From Enterobacterales bacterium (GTDB lineage: Bacteria; Pseudomonadota; Gammaproteobacteria; Enterobacterales; Enterobacteriaceae): a stretch of 64,000 nt of DNA. The notes beneath the pieces were generated by a model. It searched no databases, had not been told where the DNA came from, and saw only the letters and a list, made by a program, of their open reading frames with translations. The stretch covers positions 62,001 through 126,000 of the forward strand of contig JAATFX010000043.1 of the NCBI GenBank assembly GCA_015654925.1, written 5' to 3'. Below, piece after piece: positions 18,580 through 26,425 of the stretch. Each line of letters starts with the position of its first letter. Positions within the stretch are counted from its first letter, which is position 1. Position numbers and translations under genes: made by a program.

Positions 18580-19133
18580 GTATTTTCTCCACGCTGGGCC
18601 ATAATCTTTTCCCACAGGGATTTGGTGCTGGCGGCATTGACCATTTCGGAAAAAGGAATAAAGCGTTGCAGCACTGCGGGGTCGATCGTCGGGTCGATAA
18701 ACAGCGCCACCGGGTTGGGATGACCGCGAACCACCAGATCGTAGAGCTCCATAAATTCGCGCTCATTCCAATCCGCATTACGAAAAATCGGCGTAATCGA
18801 ATCAATTTCCCGCTCATTCTCGGGCAGATGCACGGTAACGGTGAGGGTGGCGCCGTTGATATCAAAGTGATAGGCGATTTCATGTACGCCGGAAGGCCGG
18901 GGCGTGGCGAGCTGGTAGGCGGTAATGGTGCTCAGGCGGCCGGCGGCCTGCTTTACCGCCCGGGCGGCCGGCAGCAGCATGGCCGGACTGCCCAGTTCGC
19001 TCCAGGCGGTGACCACGCCTTTGCGGTTGGTGCGGATCGCAAAGGTGAAGGCGTCCGACATGGTGGCCGCGAACCGGGATTGAACCTGCCCGATCCGGGT
19101 GAGCATGTCGTCCGTTATTTTGGGGTCCGTCAT
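18576..19133 (-). CDS. cooU: CO-induced hydrogenase subunit CooU (NuoC-like)
   Basis: 185 residues from the ATG at 19133, which overlaps the cooX stop (ATGA); the open frame continues upstream but that part lies inside cooX and is not plausible. It resembles the 30-kDa complex I subunit NuoC and the N-terminal half of HycE/HyfG. The conserved region near residues 120-150 (ERPIEFMELYDLVV-like text, here EREFMELYDLVVRGHPNP) is the family signature. It has no cofactor and supports the large subunit in the peripheral arm. Overlaps at both ends show strong coupling with cooX and cooH. Confidence 0.9.
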   Translation of the reverse strand: MTDPKITDDMLTRIGQVQSRFAATMSDAFTFAIRTNRKGVVTAWSELGSPAMLLPAARAVKQAAGRLSTITAYQLATPRPSGVHEIAYHFDINGATLTVTVHLPENEREIDSITPIFRNADWNEREFMELYDLVVRGHPNPVALFIDPTIDPAVLQRFIPFSEMVNAASTKSLWEKIMAQRGENT

Positions 19134-19645
19134 TTGGCCTCTCCTGTCGTGTTCAGGCCGGCGGCGGAGCGTTTGCGCCGGCAGTCGGGACACAGCCTGC
19201 CCAGGCGTGCCACCGCTGCGGTGCCGGCGCCATAGACCCTGGTAACCAGCGCCGCGCTGATGGGAATAAACCTGACGCCGCACTCCGCGCAGGGCTGGTA
19301 GGCCACGGTGCCTTGTTCAATCATCCGGTATTTATCTTCCTGCCGGTGCGCCAGATGCCAGTCTTCGGTCAGGTGGATGGCTTTGGGAATACAGTAGTGT
19401 TCACACAGGCCGCAAAATGTGCAGGTATTGTGCCACAGGGTGAACTGCAGACCCTCGGGAGTGGGGTCGAAGCGGATGGCCCCGCCGGCGCAGACATGCT
19501 CGCACATGCGGCAGCCGGAGCAGCGCGCGGCGTCGAAGGCGATGCGCCCGCGCAATCCCTTCGGCGTAAAGGTGGCGCCGAAGGGAAAGGGATCGGTGGA
19601 CGGTCCCTGCGTGAGATTACGAAATAAAATCCTGATAAAATTCAT
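19130..19645 (-). CDS. cooX: CO-induced hydrogenase polyferredoxin subunit CooX
   Basis: 171 residues, NuoI/HycF-like. Two [4Fe-4S] motifs are visible: CSGCRMCEHVC and CTFCGLCEHYC. A C-terminal CAEC and CPDC pair, as in HycF/HyfH, may bind zinc or a further metal. It passes electrons from CooF to the small subunit CooL. The gene lies 22 bases after cooL and overlaps cooU by 4 bases. Confidence 0.92.
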   Translation of the reverse strand: MNFIRILFRNLTQGPSTDPFPFGATFTPKGLRGRIAFDAARCSGCRMCEHVCAGGAIRFDPTPEGLQFTLWHNTCTFCGLCEHYCIPKAIHLTEDWHLAHRQEDKYRMIEQGTVAYQPCAECGVRFIPISAALVTRVYGAGTAAVARLGRLCPDCRRKRSAAGLNTTGEAK

Positions 19646-19667
19646 CGTGGTTTCCTACGCTAGCCAA

Positions 19668-20096
19668 CTACAACCGTTGCTGCCAGATATCGATGGCCAG
19701 CGCGATGCCTTCGATAATGGCCTGCGGACGCGGCGGACAGCCGGGGACGTTGACATCCACGGGGATGTATCGGTCAACCGGGCCGCTGATGGCGTAACTC
19801 TCGCGAAATACGCCCCCCGAAATCGGGCAAATACCGATGGCCACCGTTACTTTGGGGTCTGGAATCTCCTGGTATACGCGCAGAACATTGTCTTTGACCC
19901 TGGCGGTAAGCGGCCCGGTGATCAACACGATATCCGCGTGTTTCGGACTGCCGCAGTATTGGCAGCCCAGCCGTTCGACGTCATAACGCGGAATGCAGGC
20001 GGTGGTGGCCAGCTCCACGTCGCAGCCATTACAGGAGCCGGCATTGATGCGATATAACCACGGCGAACGTTTGGCTATCCTGCTAAGAAAACCCAT
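19668..20096 (-). CDS. cooL: CO-induced [NiFe] hydrogenase small subunit
   Basis: 142 residues, NuoB/HycG-like. Cys22 and Cys25 (SCNGCDVE), Cys90 (GICPISGG) and Cys120 (VPGCPPRP) are the proximal [4Fe-4S] ligands that sit next to the Ni-Fe centre. An extra CQYC pair at 45-48 is not part of the usual set. There is no Tat signal peptide, as expected for energy-converting hydrogenases facing the cytoplasm. Located between cooK and cooX in the operon. Confidence 0.93.
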   Translation of the reverse strand: MGFLSRIAKRSPWLYRINAGSCNGCDVELATTACIPRYDVERLGCQYCGSPKHADIVLITGPLTARVKDNVLRVYQEIPDPKVTVAIGICPISGGVFRESYAISGPVDRYIPVDVNVPGCPPRPQAIIEGIALAIDIWQQRL

Positions 20097-20108
20097 TGGC
20101 TGATCCCT

Positions 20109-21071
20109 TTATGCCCGAATAATGACGGCGATCAAACTGACGATCCCGAGTAATTCCGGCCACTTTAAATAGAAGAGAAATGCCTGGTCGATGCGCATTC
20201 TCCCCACCGCGGTACGTAACAGCGTTTTCCCCAGGATGAACAGCATCAGGCTTTTGAGCAGGAACGCCGCCAATCCCGCGATCCCCTGCGGGCCGACCGG
20301 GAAAAACAGCGTAATGCCAAGCCCGATCACCACTACCGTTTTCAGCGCCGACATCATATTAAACAGCGCCAGGGCGGGGCCGGAATATTCCAGCAGCGGA
20401 CCTTCCAGTATTTCCGCCTCCGCCTCGGGGATATCAAACGGCGGTATGCCCAGGTTGGCGGGGAAAAACAGCAGGTAGGCGGCCACCGCCGGCCACATCC
20501 AGGGGTCAAGCAAATAGGCGCCATGAATTTGCTGATAATGCACAATGTCCGTCAAGGAGAAGGTTACCCAGCCCCCCTGCGCCAGGCCGGTTTTAATGGC
20601 GACGCTGGCCAGCACCAGCAGCAGCGGCCCTTCATAGGCCAGCACCAGCGCCATTTCCCGGGAAAAACCGATGGCGCCGTATACCGAGCCGGAGACCGAC
20701 CCGGCCAGCATCAGCACCACGGCCGGCAGGGTCAGCAGATAAAGCAAAACCAGCAGATCCCCCAGGGCGCCGCTGGGCTGGTAGACCCCGGCGATGGGGA
20801 TCAGGGTGGCGGCCAGCAGCATGCTGCCCGCCCCCACCGCCGGCAGCGCCAGGAATAATCCGCGCGGCGCACCGTCGGGCACCAGGGATTGTTTACGCAT
20901 CAGTTTAATAATATCGAACCAGGGCTGTAACAGCGGAGGCCCGACGCGCCGCTGCAAACGGGCCGCGACGATGCGATCGATCCCCTTGAGCAGCAGGCCG
21001 AACATCAGGGCCCCCAGTCCCAGGGGGAAAATCACCAGGGGAGCCAAGAGGCCATTCAATGCCGTTATCAT
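20109..21071 (-). CDS. cooK: CO-induced hydrogenase membrane subunit CooK (NuoH-like)
   Basis: 320 residues from the ATG at 21071; the open frame reaches further upstream but would overlap the end of cooM without reason. It is a polytopic NuoH/HycD-type protein. The conserved cytoplasmic loop ARLQRRVGPPLLQPWFDIIK near residue 31 and the FDIPEAEAEILEGPLLEYSG acidic loop near residue 200 are the hallmarks; these Glu residues link redox chemistry to ion movement. It anchors the peripheral hydrogenase arm to the membrane. It lies 7 bases after cooM and 12 bases before cooL. Confidence 0.92.
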   Translation of the reverse strand: MITALNGLLAPLVIFPLGLGALMFGLLLKGIDRIVAARLQRRVGPPLLQPWFDIIKLMRKQSLVPDGAPRGLFLALPAVGAGSMLLAATLIPIAGVYQPSGALGDLLVLLYLLTLPAVVLMLAGSVSGSVYGAIGFSREMALVLAYEGPLLLVLASVAIKTGLAQGGWVTFSLTDIVHYQQIHGAYLLDPWMWPAVAAYLLFFPANLGIPPFDIPEAEAEILEGPLLEYSGPALALFNMMSALKTVVVIGLGITLFFPVGPQGIAGLAAFLLKSLMLFILGKTLLRTAVGRMRIDQAFLFYLKWPELLGIVSLIAVIIRA

Positions 21072-21078
21072 GCTCTGC

Positions 21079-24000
21079 CTACTCCTCGTTGTGGGGCTGC
21101 GGCGCGTTATCGCGCGGCCGCAGCGCCAGCCGGATAAACCGGGCTGGCGCTTCGTACAAGCCGGATGCCGGCACATGGGCCTGGGCCGGGGTCAGGTCCG
21201 TTACGCCGCCCTGATGCAAATGGACGCAACGGATCTGCCGGTTGCTCAAGCGGTAAAACAGCCAGCCAGCGGCGCCGGTGGACAGCAGCAGTACCGAGAG
21301 CGCCAGGGGCTGCCAGCCGCCGGCGCCGGGCAGCCCCCCGGTCCAGGTGACGGCGATCCGCCCCAGCGCCAGGGCATCCATAACATGGCTGATGGGTACC
21401 AGCAGCAGTCCCGGGAACATCCCCGCGGCAACGCAGCCGGCGGTCAGCAGCGACATGGGGATCAGCATCACCGCCGGCGCTTCCCGCACCTGGGCCAGTT
21501 CCGGGCGCGGCTGGCCCATAAACGCGGCGTGGGCGAATTTTAATACCGCCGCCAGGGTGAACAGGCTGGACATCATGGCGGCCAGCCCCAGCAGGTAATG
21601 TCCCGACTGAAATGCCGCCTGATAAATTAACCATTTGGAAGAGAAGCCGTTTAACGGCGGGATGCCCGAGAGCGACAAGCCGGCGAACAGGAACAGGCCG
21701 AAGGTGATGGGCATCCTGCGGCCCAGACCGCCCAACTCATCCAAACCGGCGACATGGACCTGCGCCATAATGCAGCCAGCCGCCAGAAATAAAATATCCT
21801 TGAGCATCATATGATTGACCAAGTGCATTAACCCACCCGCCACGCCGAGGGGCGAACCGAGGGCAATCCCCAGCAAGATATAGCCCAGTTGGCTGACGGT
21901 GCTGTAGATCAGCAGGCGCTTGATGCCGTTTTGGATCACCGCCAGCGCGCCGGCATAAAGCAGGGTGGCCGCGGCGATGACGGCGATGGCATACATGACA
22001 TGGGTCATGCCGTCGCGCATGCCCAGCCGGCTAAACAGCAGGCCGGCCCCGCCCAGGGTAAACAGCTTCAGTACGCCGTAGATACCGCTCTTGAGCAGTA
22101 CCGCGGATATATAGCCGCTGACCGGAGTAGGGGCGGTGGGCGGGTGCATCTGGTAGTCGATGCGCCAGGGTAGCTGGGCCGCTTTCATCAGCAGACCCGC
22201 CAGGATCAGGATCAGGGCGCTTCCCAGCCACGGCAGGCTCATGTCCGGCGCGGCGCGCGCGATAGCCGCGAAGTCAAATGCCCCGGCCCGGGCCGTCAGC
22301 ATGGTAATGCCCAAAAACATGCAGGTGGCGCCGACAAAGTTAAAAATAAAGTATTTAAACCCTTCGTTTAACGCCTCTTCGGTCTCGTCGTGGATAATGA
22401 CAAAATAGAGCGTCCAACTGCTCATGATTTCCCAGAAGGCGAAGAAGTTGAACATATCCTTGCTGCCCGCCAGCCCGAGCAGGCCGCCGATCATAAAGGT
22501 AAAAAAGAAAAAGAACCGGTGCCGCGCATGGCCGTGGGCCATATACCCCACGGCATAGAGCAGGTTCAGCACGCCGACCCCGGCGATCAGCAGCGCAAAC
22601 CAATAGGACAACAGGTCATAGCGGCCGGCATCCAGCAGCACCGCGGCCAGCGAGGCCGCCATGACGCCTACCGCCACCGGCCCGGCCTTGGCGCTGGCCC
22701 TTTTGCCGATGCAGAAGATCAGCAGCGCGCCGCAGACCGCGATCAGCGCCGCCGGCGACCAGGCAAGATCAAGATGCGGCAAGGCGACCACGGACCAATC
22801 CTGGCGCAGGGCAATCACATTCACCGCCGGGCGCACCAGATTATCCAGGCCGATATCGGGCCACAGACCGCCGGCAATCACCAGCGCGGCCAGTATCCCC
22901 ATGGCCAGGCGCATGGCTATCGGCGCTTCGGCGGACATCTTCCCCCGATATGGCGCGAAAAACAGCACGCGCAGGATACGCAGATAGTACATGGCGCCGA
23001 TAATGCTGCCCAGCAGGAACAGGATGGCCACCGTCAGATGGCCGGCCTGGGCGGCCGCGTAAATCATCAGGAATTTGCTGAAAAAACCGCTGAACGGCGG
23101 CAGTCCCATGACCGCCAGGGCGCCGATGGCAAAGCACAGCGCGGTAAAGGGCATGACCCGGCCCAGCCCTTTGAGATCGTCCAGGCGTTTGCCGCCGGCC
23201 CGGGCGATCAGCGCCCCGGCCGCCAGGAACAGCAGATTCTTGAAAACGGCGTGATTCAACACATGCAGCAAGGCCCCGGACAGGCTTAAATAGGTGGCCA
23301 GCCCCACCATCGCCAGAATTTCCCCCACCTGCGCCAGCGTGGAAAAGGCCAGGATGCGTTTCAGGTTTTGTTCCCGGAATGCCATAATCTCGCCGTAGAT
23401 GACCGTCAGGCAGCCCATGACGCTGACCAGCAGCCCGATGCCCGAAAACGAGTCAATGCCGACCGCGCGGCTGATAATCCCGGTACCGAAAATCACAAAT
23501 AACACTTTGATAATGCCGTAGACTCCCGCCTTGGTCAGGATACCCGACATCAGCGCGGAGACCGGGGAAGGCGCCACCGGATGAGCGGCGGGCAGCCAGC
23601 TATGCATGGGATACAAACCGGCTTTGACCCCCAGCCCCGCCAGAAAGCACAGGGCAATCACCCCGCCGGCGGCCGGCGAGAGCTGCGCGGCCCGGGCCGA
23701 GATGGCGGCCATATCGAAGCTGCCGAAGCGGGCGTGGCACAGCAGGATGCCAAAATGCATCACATAGGCGCCCGCCGCGCACATCAGGAAATATTTTCGC
23801 CCGGCTTTCAAGGCCGCCGGCGTTTGATCGTGGATCACCAGCATATAGGAGGTCCAGGTCATTAATTCCCAAAACAGATAGAAGTTGCCGAAGTCATGGG
23901 CGGTCGCCACCCCCAGCAGCGAACCGCCCATCAGGAACAGGAAAAAATAGTAGCGGTTGGCATGGGCGTCGTCGCGCATGTAAGCCTGGGAATACATCAC

Positions 24001-24888
24001 CGCAATAAATAGCATGGCGGCAAAAACCAGCGTGAATAACCGTGATAAACCATCGATCCCCGGTTCTTGCCAGGCAAACCATAACGTTGCGGCGGCGATT
24101 GCCAGCGCGGCGCGATCGCGTAATATCCCGTTAAAACGGCCTAATAAATAAAGTACAAAGCCGCTGATATAAGGGAATGCAACCAAGAATCGCCAGGGGG
24201 TCTCAAATATCGGCACCTCGCCGCGTATCGACGGTTTGGCAAAATGTTCGGCTAAATGCAGAAAAGGTTCGGGCACCAAACTCATATAAATTGTGATGCC
24301 GGTCAATAAATACATTAAAATATAAATGGGGGAAAATAGCGGCTCTTTTATCGGCGTTGCCGATAATGGATTTTCCGGCCGCTCAAGGCAGATGCGCTGA
24401 ATAACAATAATATAATAAAAAGCGGCCAGAATAGTGGCAAGCGTCGCCACGGCGGCCAGTAGCCATTCGCCCTGTTCCACCGCCGCATACAGGATCAGGA
24501 ACTTGCTGAACGATCCTTTAAACGGCGATAGGCCCATCACCGAAAACATGCCGAAGCCAAACAGCAGCGCGGCGACCGGCAGGCGCGCGCCGCTGCCCGC
24601 CAGGCTGTCAAGCTGGCTTGAACCCTTTGTTTTAATTAAGTATCCAGCGGTGATAAACACCAGCAGGCGCATGGTGAACTGAAAACCCAGGTGCATCAAT
24701 GCGCCGGTTGCGCCGGACTGATTATCCAGGCCAAAACCCAGCAATACGTAACCCACTTCCGCCATGGTCGAGAACAGCAGCAGCCTGGCCAGGTTACGGA
24801 TATGCATTAATGCGAATATTTCGCCCGCCAGCAGCAGCAACGTTCCTGCCCATGCCAGCAATGGAATGCCCAACAGTGGTACTCCCAT
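21079..24888 (-). CDS. cooM: CO-induced hydrogenase giant antiporter-like subunit CooM
   Basis: 1269 residues, almost wholly membrane segments. It holds two full NuoL/Mrp-type proton-antiporter modules and one half module. Module 2 (about 290-640) has Glu341 (FWELMTW), Lys422 (GVKAGLYPMHSW), Lys453, Lys550 and Lys605. Module 3 (about 780-1125) has Glu820, Lys902, Lys933, Lys1030 and Lys1085. The N-terminal module (about 30-165) keeps only the second half: RLLLFSTMAEVGYVL and Lys129 (GSFSKF) are present, but the NHxxxK of the others is replaced (Arg74). GAGG six bases before ATG fixes the start. It is first in the operon and should pump H+ or Na+ when CO-derived electrons reduce protons. Unusual size is typical of CooM. 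Confidence 0.92.
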   Translation of the reverse strand: MGVPLLGIPLLAWAGTLLLLAGEIFALMHIRNLARLLLFSTMAEVGYVLLGFGLDNQSGATGALMHLGFQFTMRLLVFITAGYLIKTKGSSQLDSLAGSGARLPVAALLFGFGMFSVMGLSPFKGSFSKFLILYAAVEQGEWLLAAVATLATILAAFYYIIVIQRICLERPENPLSATPIKEPLFSPIYILMYLLTGITIYMSLVPEPFLHLAEHFAKPSIRGEVPIFETPWRFLVAFPYISGFVLYLLGRFNGILRDRAALAIAAATLWFAWQEPGIDGLSRLFTLVFAAMLFIAVMYSQAYMRDDAHANRYYFFLFLMGGSLLGVATAHDFGNFYLFWELMTWTSYMLVIHDQTPAALKAGRKYFLMCAAGAYVMHFGILLCHARFGSFDMAAISARAAQLSPAAGGVIALCFLAGLGVKAGLYPMHSWLPAAHPVAPSPVSALMSGILTKAGVYGIIKVLFVIFGTGIISRAVGIDSFSGIGLLVSVMGCLTVIYGEIMAFREQNLKRILAFSTLAQVGEILAMVGLATYLSLSGALLHVLNHAVFKNLLFLAAGALIARAGGKRLDDLKGLGRVMPFTALCFAIGALAVMGLPPFSGFFSKFLMIYAAAQAGHLTVAILFLLGSIIGAMYYLRILRVLFFAPYRGKMSAEAPIAMRLAMGILAALVIAGGLWPDIGLDNLVRPAVNVIALRQDWSVVALPHLDLAWSPAALIAVCGALLIFCIGKRASAKAGPVAVGVMAASLAAVLLDAGRYDLLSYWFALLIAGVGVLNLLYAVGYMAHGHARHRFFFFFTFMIGGLLGLAGSKDMFNFFAFWEIMSSWTLYFVIIHDETEEALNEGFKYFIFNFVGATCMFLGITMLTARAGAFDFAAIARAAPDMSLPWLGSALILILAGLLMKAAQLPWRIDYQMHPPTAPTPVSGYISAVLLKSGIYGVLKLFTLGGAGLLFSRLGMRDGMTHVMYAIAVIAAATLLYAGALAVIQNGIKRLLIYSTVSQLGYILLGIALGSPLGVAGGLMHLVNHMMLKDILFLAAGCIMAQVHVAGLDELGGLGRRMPITFGLFLFAGLSLSGIPPLNGFSSKWLIYQAAFQSGHYLLGLAAMMSSLFTLAAVLKFAHAAFMGQPRPELAQVREAPAVMLIPMSLLTAGCVAAGMFPGLLLVPISHVMDALALGRIAVTWTGGLPGAGGWQPLALSVLLLSTGAAGWLFYRLSNRQIRCVHLHQGGVTDLTPAQAHVPASGLYEAPARFIRLALRPRDNAPQPHNEE

Positions 24889-24934
24889 TTATTCCTCGCT
24901 ATTGGTATGAGAGTCGATATGTCATCGAAGCTGA

Positions 24935-24940
24935 ATTAAA
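24935..24940 (-). promoter_or_regulatory. putative -10 box of the cooMKLXUH promoter
   Basis: On the minus strand TTTAAT occupies these bases. A start near 24928 would put the CooA-type site centre (24973.5) at about -45, close to the class II CRP/CooA position. The leader before the cooM ATG would be about 40 bases. Confidence 0.4.
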
Positions 24941-24965
24941 TTTATTGAAAAGCGGCGGCATTGTC

Positions 24966-24981
24966 TGTCGGCTGGCTGACA
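24966..24981. promoter_or_regulatory. CooA-binding site candidate
   Basis: TGTCG-GCTGGC-TGACA fits a two-fold CRP-family site with TGTC half-sites (TGTCR-N6-YGACA), the sequence type bound by CooA in R. rubrum. The flanks extend the symmetry to CTGTC...GACAG. It sits in the 329-base gap between the divergent cooM and hypC operons, 85 bases before the cooM ATG (centre) and 244 bases before the hypC ATG. A lone TGACA half-site lies at 25000-25004. Confidence 0.75.
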
Positions 24982-25060
24982 GATATCCCAAAGTAAAGCT
25001 GACAATATGGATAAGACCAAAAGCGAGGCGGTAAAATAAAAATAGTCGCGATGATTAAAT

Positions 25061-25074
25061 ATGATCTAAATCAA
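25061..25074. promoter_or_regulatory. FNR-like box upstream of the hypC-cooFS operon
   Basis: ATGATCTAAATCAA matches TTGAT-N4-ATCAA at nine of ten fixed positions. Its centre is 150 bases before the hypC ATG. It is a candidate for anaerobic activation of the nickel-maturation and CO dehydrogenase operon. Confidence 0.5.
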
Positions 25075-25217
25075 TTTACTCATTGTGCGTAATATTTTTC
25101 GGTAAGTAAATAGTTACGACGTAATTTATTAAATGATAATCATTGCCGTTTAAAGAAATATACCGCGTTGCGCACAGCGGGCCGTGATTTACATTAACCG
25201 GAGTGAAATAAAACATT

Positions 25218-25463
25218 ATGTGTCTTGGCATCCCGGGAAAAATTATCGCTATCACCGATGGGGCAAACCGTCTGGCCACGGTAGAGGTTGCGGGGGTAAA
25301 ACGCGAAATCAATATCGCCTTTATGGTTGATGCCCGGCATCCGCTGGAAAGCTGTCTCGGCAGTTGGGTCTTGGTGCATGTGGGCTTTGCCATGTCGCGC
25401 ATCGACGAGCAGCAGGCGGCGCAGATGCTGGATCTGCTTAATGATATGGGCGAGCTGACCTGA
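25218..25463 (+). CDS. hypC: hydrogenase maturation chaperone HypC
   Basis: 81 residues, full length for the family. It starts MCLGIPGKI; Cys2 is the residue that binds the Fe(CN)2CO intermediate and the large subunit precursor. The body (RLATVEVAGVKREINIAFM, later GSWVLVHVGFAMSRID) is standard. It heads the plus-strand operon, ahead of hypA and the CO dehydrogenase genes, so it is probably dedicated to CooH. The other Fe-ligand enzymes (HypD, HypE, HypF) are not in the window and must come from elsewhere. Confidence 0.93.
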   Translation: MCLGIPGKIIAITDGANRLATVEVAGVKREINIAFMVDARHPLESCLGSWVLVHVGFAMSRIDEQQAAQMLDLLNDMGELT

Positions 25464-25490
25464 TGAACGCCGTTATCCCCCGGAGGCGAT

Positions 25491-25829
25491 ATGCATGAAG
25501 CGGCGCTGACCCAGGGATTGGTCGCTATTTTACTGGCCGAGGCGCAGCGCCACGGGGTGCGCGCCATTACGCGGGTTCGGCTCAGGGTAGGGCAACTGAA
25601 AGCCGTCGAGCCGCAGGCGCTGGTGTTTTGTTTTGAGCTGTTTACCGAAGGTACCCTGGCCGAGGGCGCCGAACTGATTATCGAGAGCGTGGCGGCGCAA
25701 GCCAGATGCCGGGCGTGCCGGCGCGACTTTCAGGTTATCAAATTCCACTTTCAATGTACCCGGTGCCATAGCCAGGATGTCGAGCTGCTATCCGGCGAGG
25801 AACTCTATATTGAGAGTTTTGACGCGTGA
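25491..25829 (+). CDS. hypA: nickel metallochaperone HypA
   Basis: 112 residues. MHE at the start gives the nickel-binding His2. The zinc site has Cys73 and Cys76 (CRAC) with Cys89 and Cys92 (CTRC), the usual two CxxC pairs. HypA works with HypB to insert nickel in the hydrogenase large subunit; it may also feed CooS. GGAGG lies a few bases before the ATG. The gene ends in a GTGA overlap with a possible GTG start of cooF. Confidence 0.93.
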   Translation: MHEAALTQGLVAILLAEAQRHGVRAITRVRLRVGQLKAVEPQALVFCFELFTEGTLAEGAELIIESVAAQARCRACRRDFQVIKFHFQCTRCHSQDVELLSGEELYIESFDA

Positions 25830-25846
25830 AACAAAGGGTTGACGCT

Positions 25847-26425
25847 ATGAACCAAAAGGAAAATGTCATTATCTATGCCGATGCGCAAAAGTGCCTCGGC
25901 TGCCATAGTTGTGAAATGGCCTGCGCGGTGGCCCACGGCGGTAGCGCGGGGCTGTTCGATGCGGTTTTACGGCAGTTGCCGCTGCATCCGCGCATGAAAG
26001 TCGTGGCCAGCGACGACGTCACCATGCCGATGCAGTGCCGACAGTGTGAAAACGCCCCCTGCGCTATGGTCTGTCCCACCGGAGCCTGCCGCCAGGCCGA
26101 CGGGCAGGTGCAAATCAATGAACAAACCTGCGTCGGTTGCAAGCTTTGCGTGATGGTTTGCCCCTTTGGCGCCATTACCGTCAGGCGCTCCGGCCTGAAA
26201 GACCATTTCAGCGTGACCAACCAGGGTGTGGCGCAAAAATGCGATCTGTGCGCCGACTGGCGCGCGCAGCAGGGCAAAACCGATACCGCCTGCGCGGAGG
26301 CGTGCCCCACCAAGGCCATACGGCTGGTCGACATGCACGCCTATCGTGAAGCGCTTATCAAGGCCAGGGCCAAAGAATTGGCCCAGTCGCAAAAAAATAT
26401 CACTCTGACATTGAGGGGGCTGTAA
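25847..26425 (+). CDS. cooF: CO dehydrogenase electron-transfer ferredoxin CooF
   Basis: 192 residues from the ATG at 25847, which has AAGGG eight bases upstream; a GTG at 25826 overlapping hypA is an alternative. Four cysteine clusters predict four [4Fe-4S] centres: CLGCHSCEMAC, CRQCENAPCAMVC, CVGCKLCVMVC and CDLCADW with a later CAEAC. This is the HycB/CooF family. It takes electrons from CooS and passes them to the CooLXUH arm of the membrane hydrogenase. Its stop overlaps the cooS ATG (TAATG), which keeps the two products in step. Confidence 0.93.
   Translation: MNQKENVIIYADAQKCLGCHSCEMACAVAHGGSAGLFDAVLRQLPLHPRMKVVASDDVTMPMQCRQCENAPCAMVCPTGACRQADGQVQINEQTCVGCKLCVMVCPFGAITVRRSGLKDHFSVTNQGVAQKCDLCADWRAQQGKTDTACAEACPTKAIRLVDMHAYREALIKARAKELAQSQKNITLTLRGL

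Noticed and set aside
24920-24935. Second CooA site starting TGTCA nearer to cooM
   Set aside because: The other half reads CTGAA instead of YGACA, so only one half-site matches.
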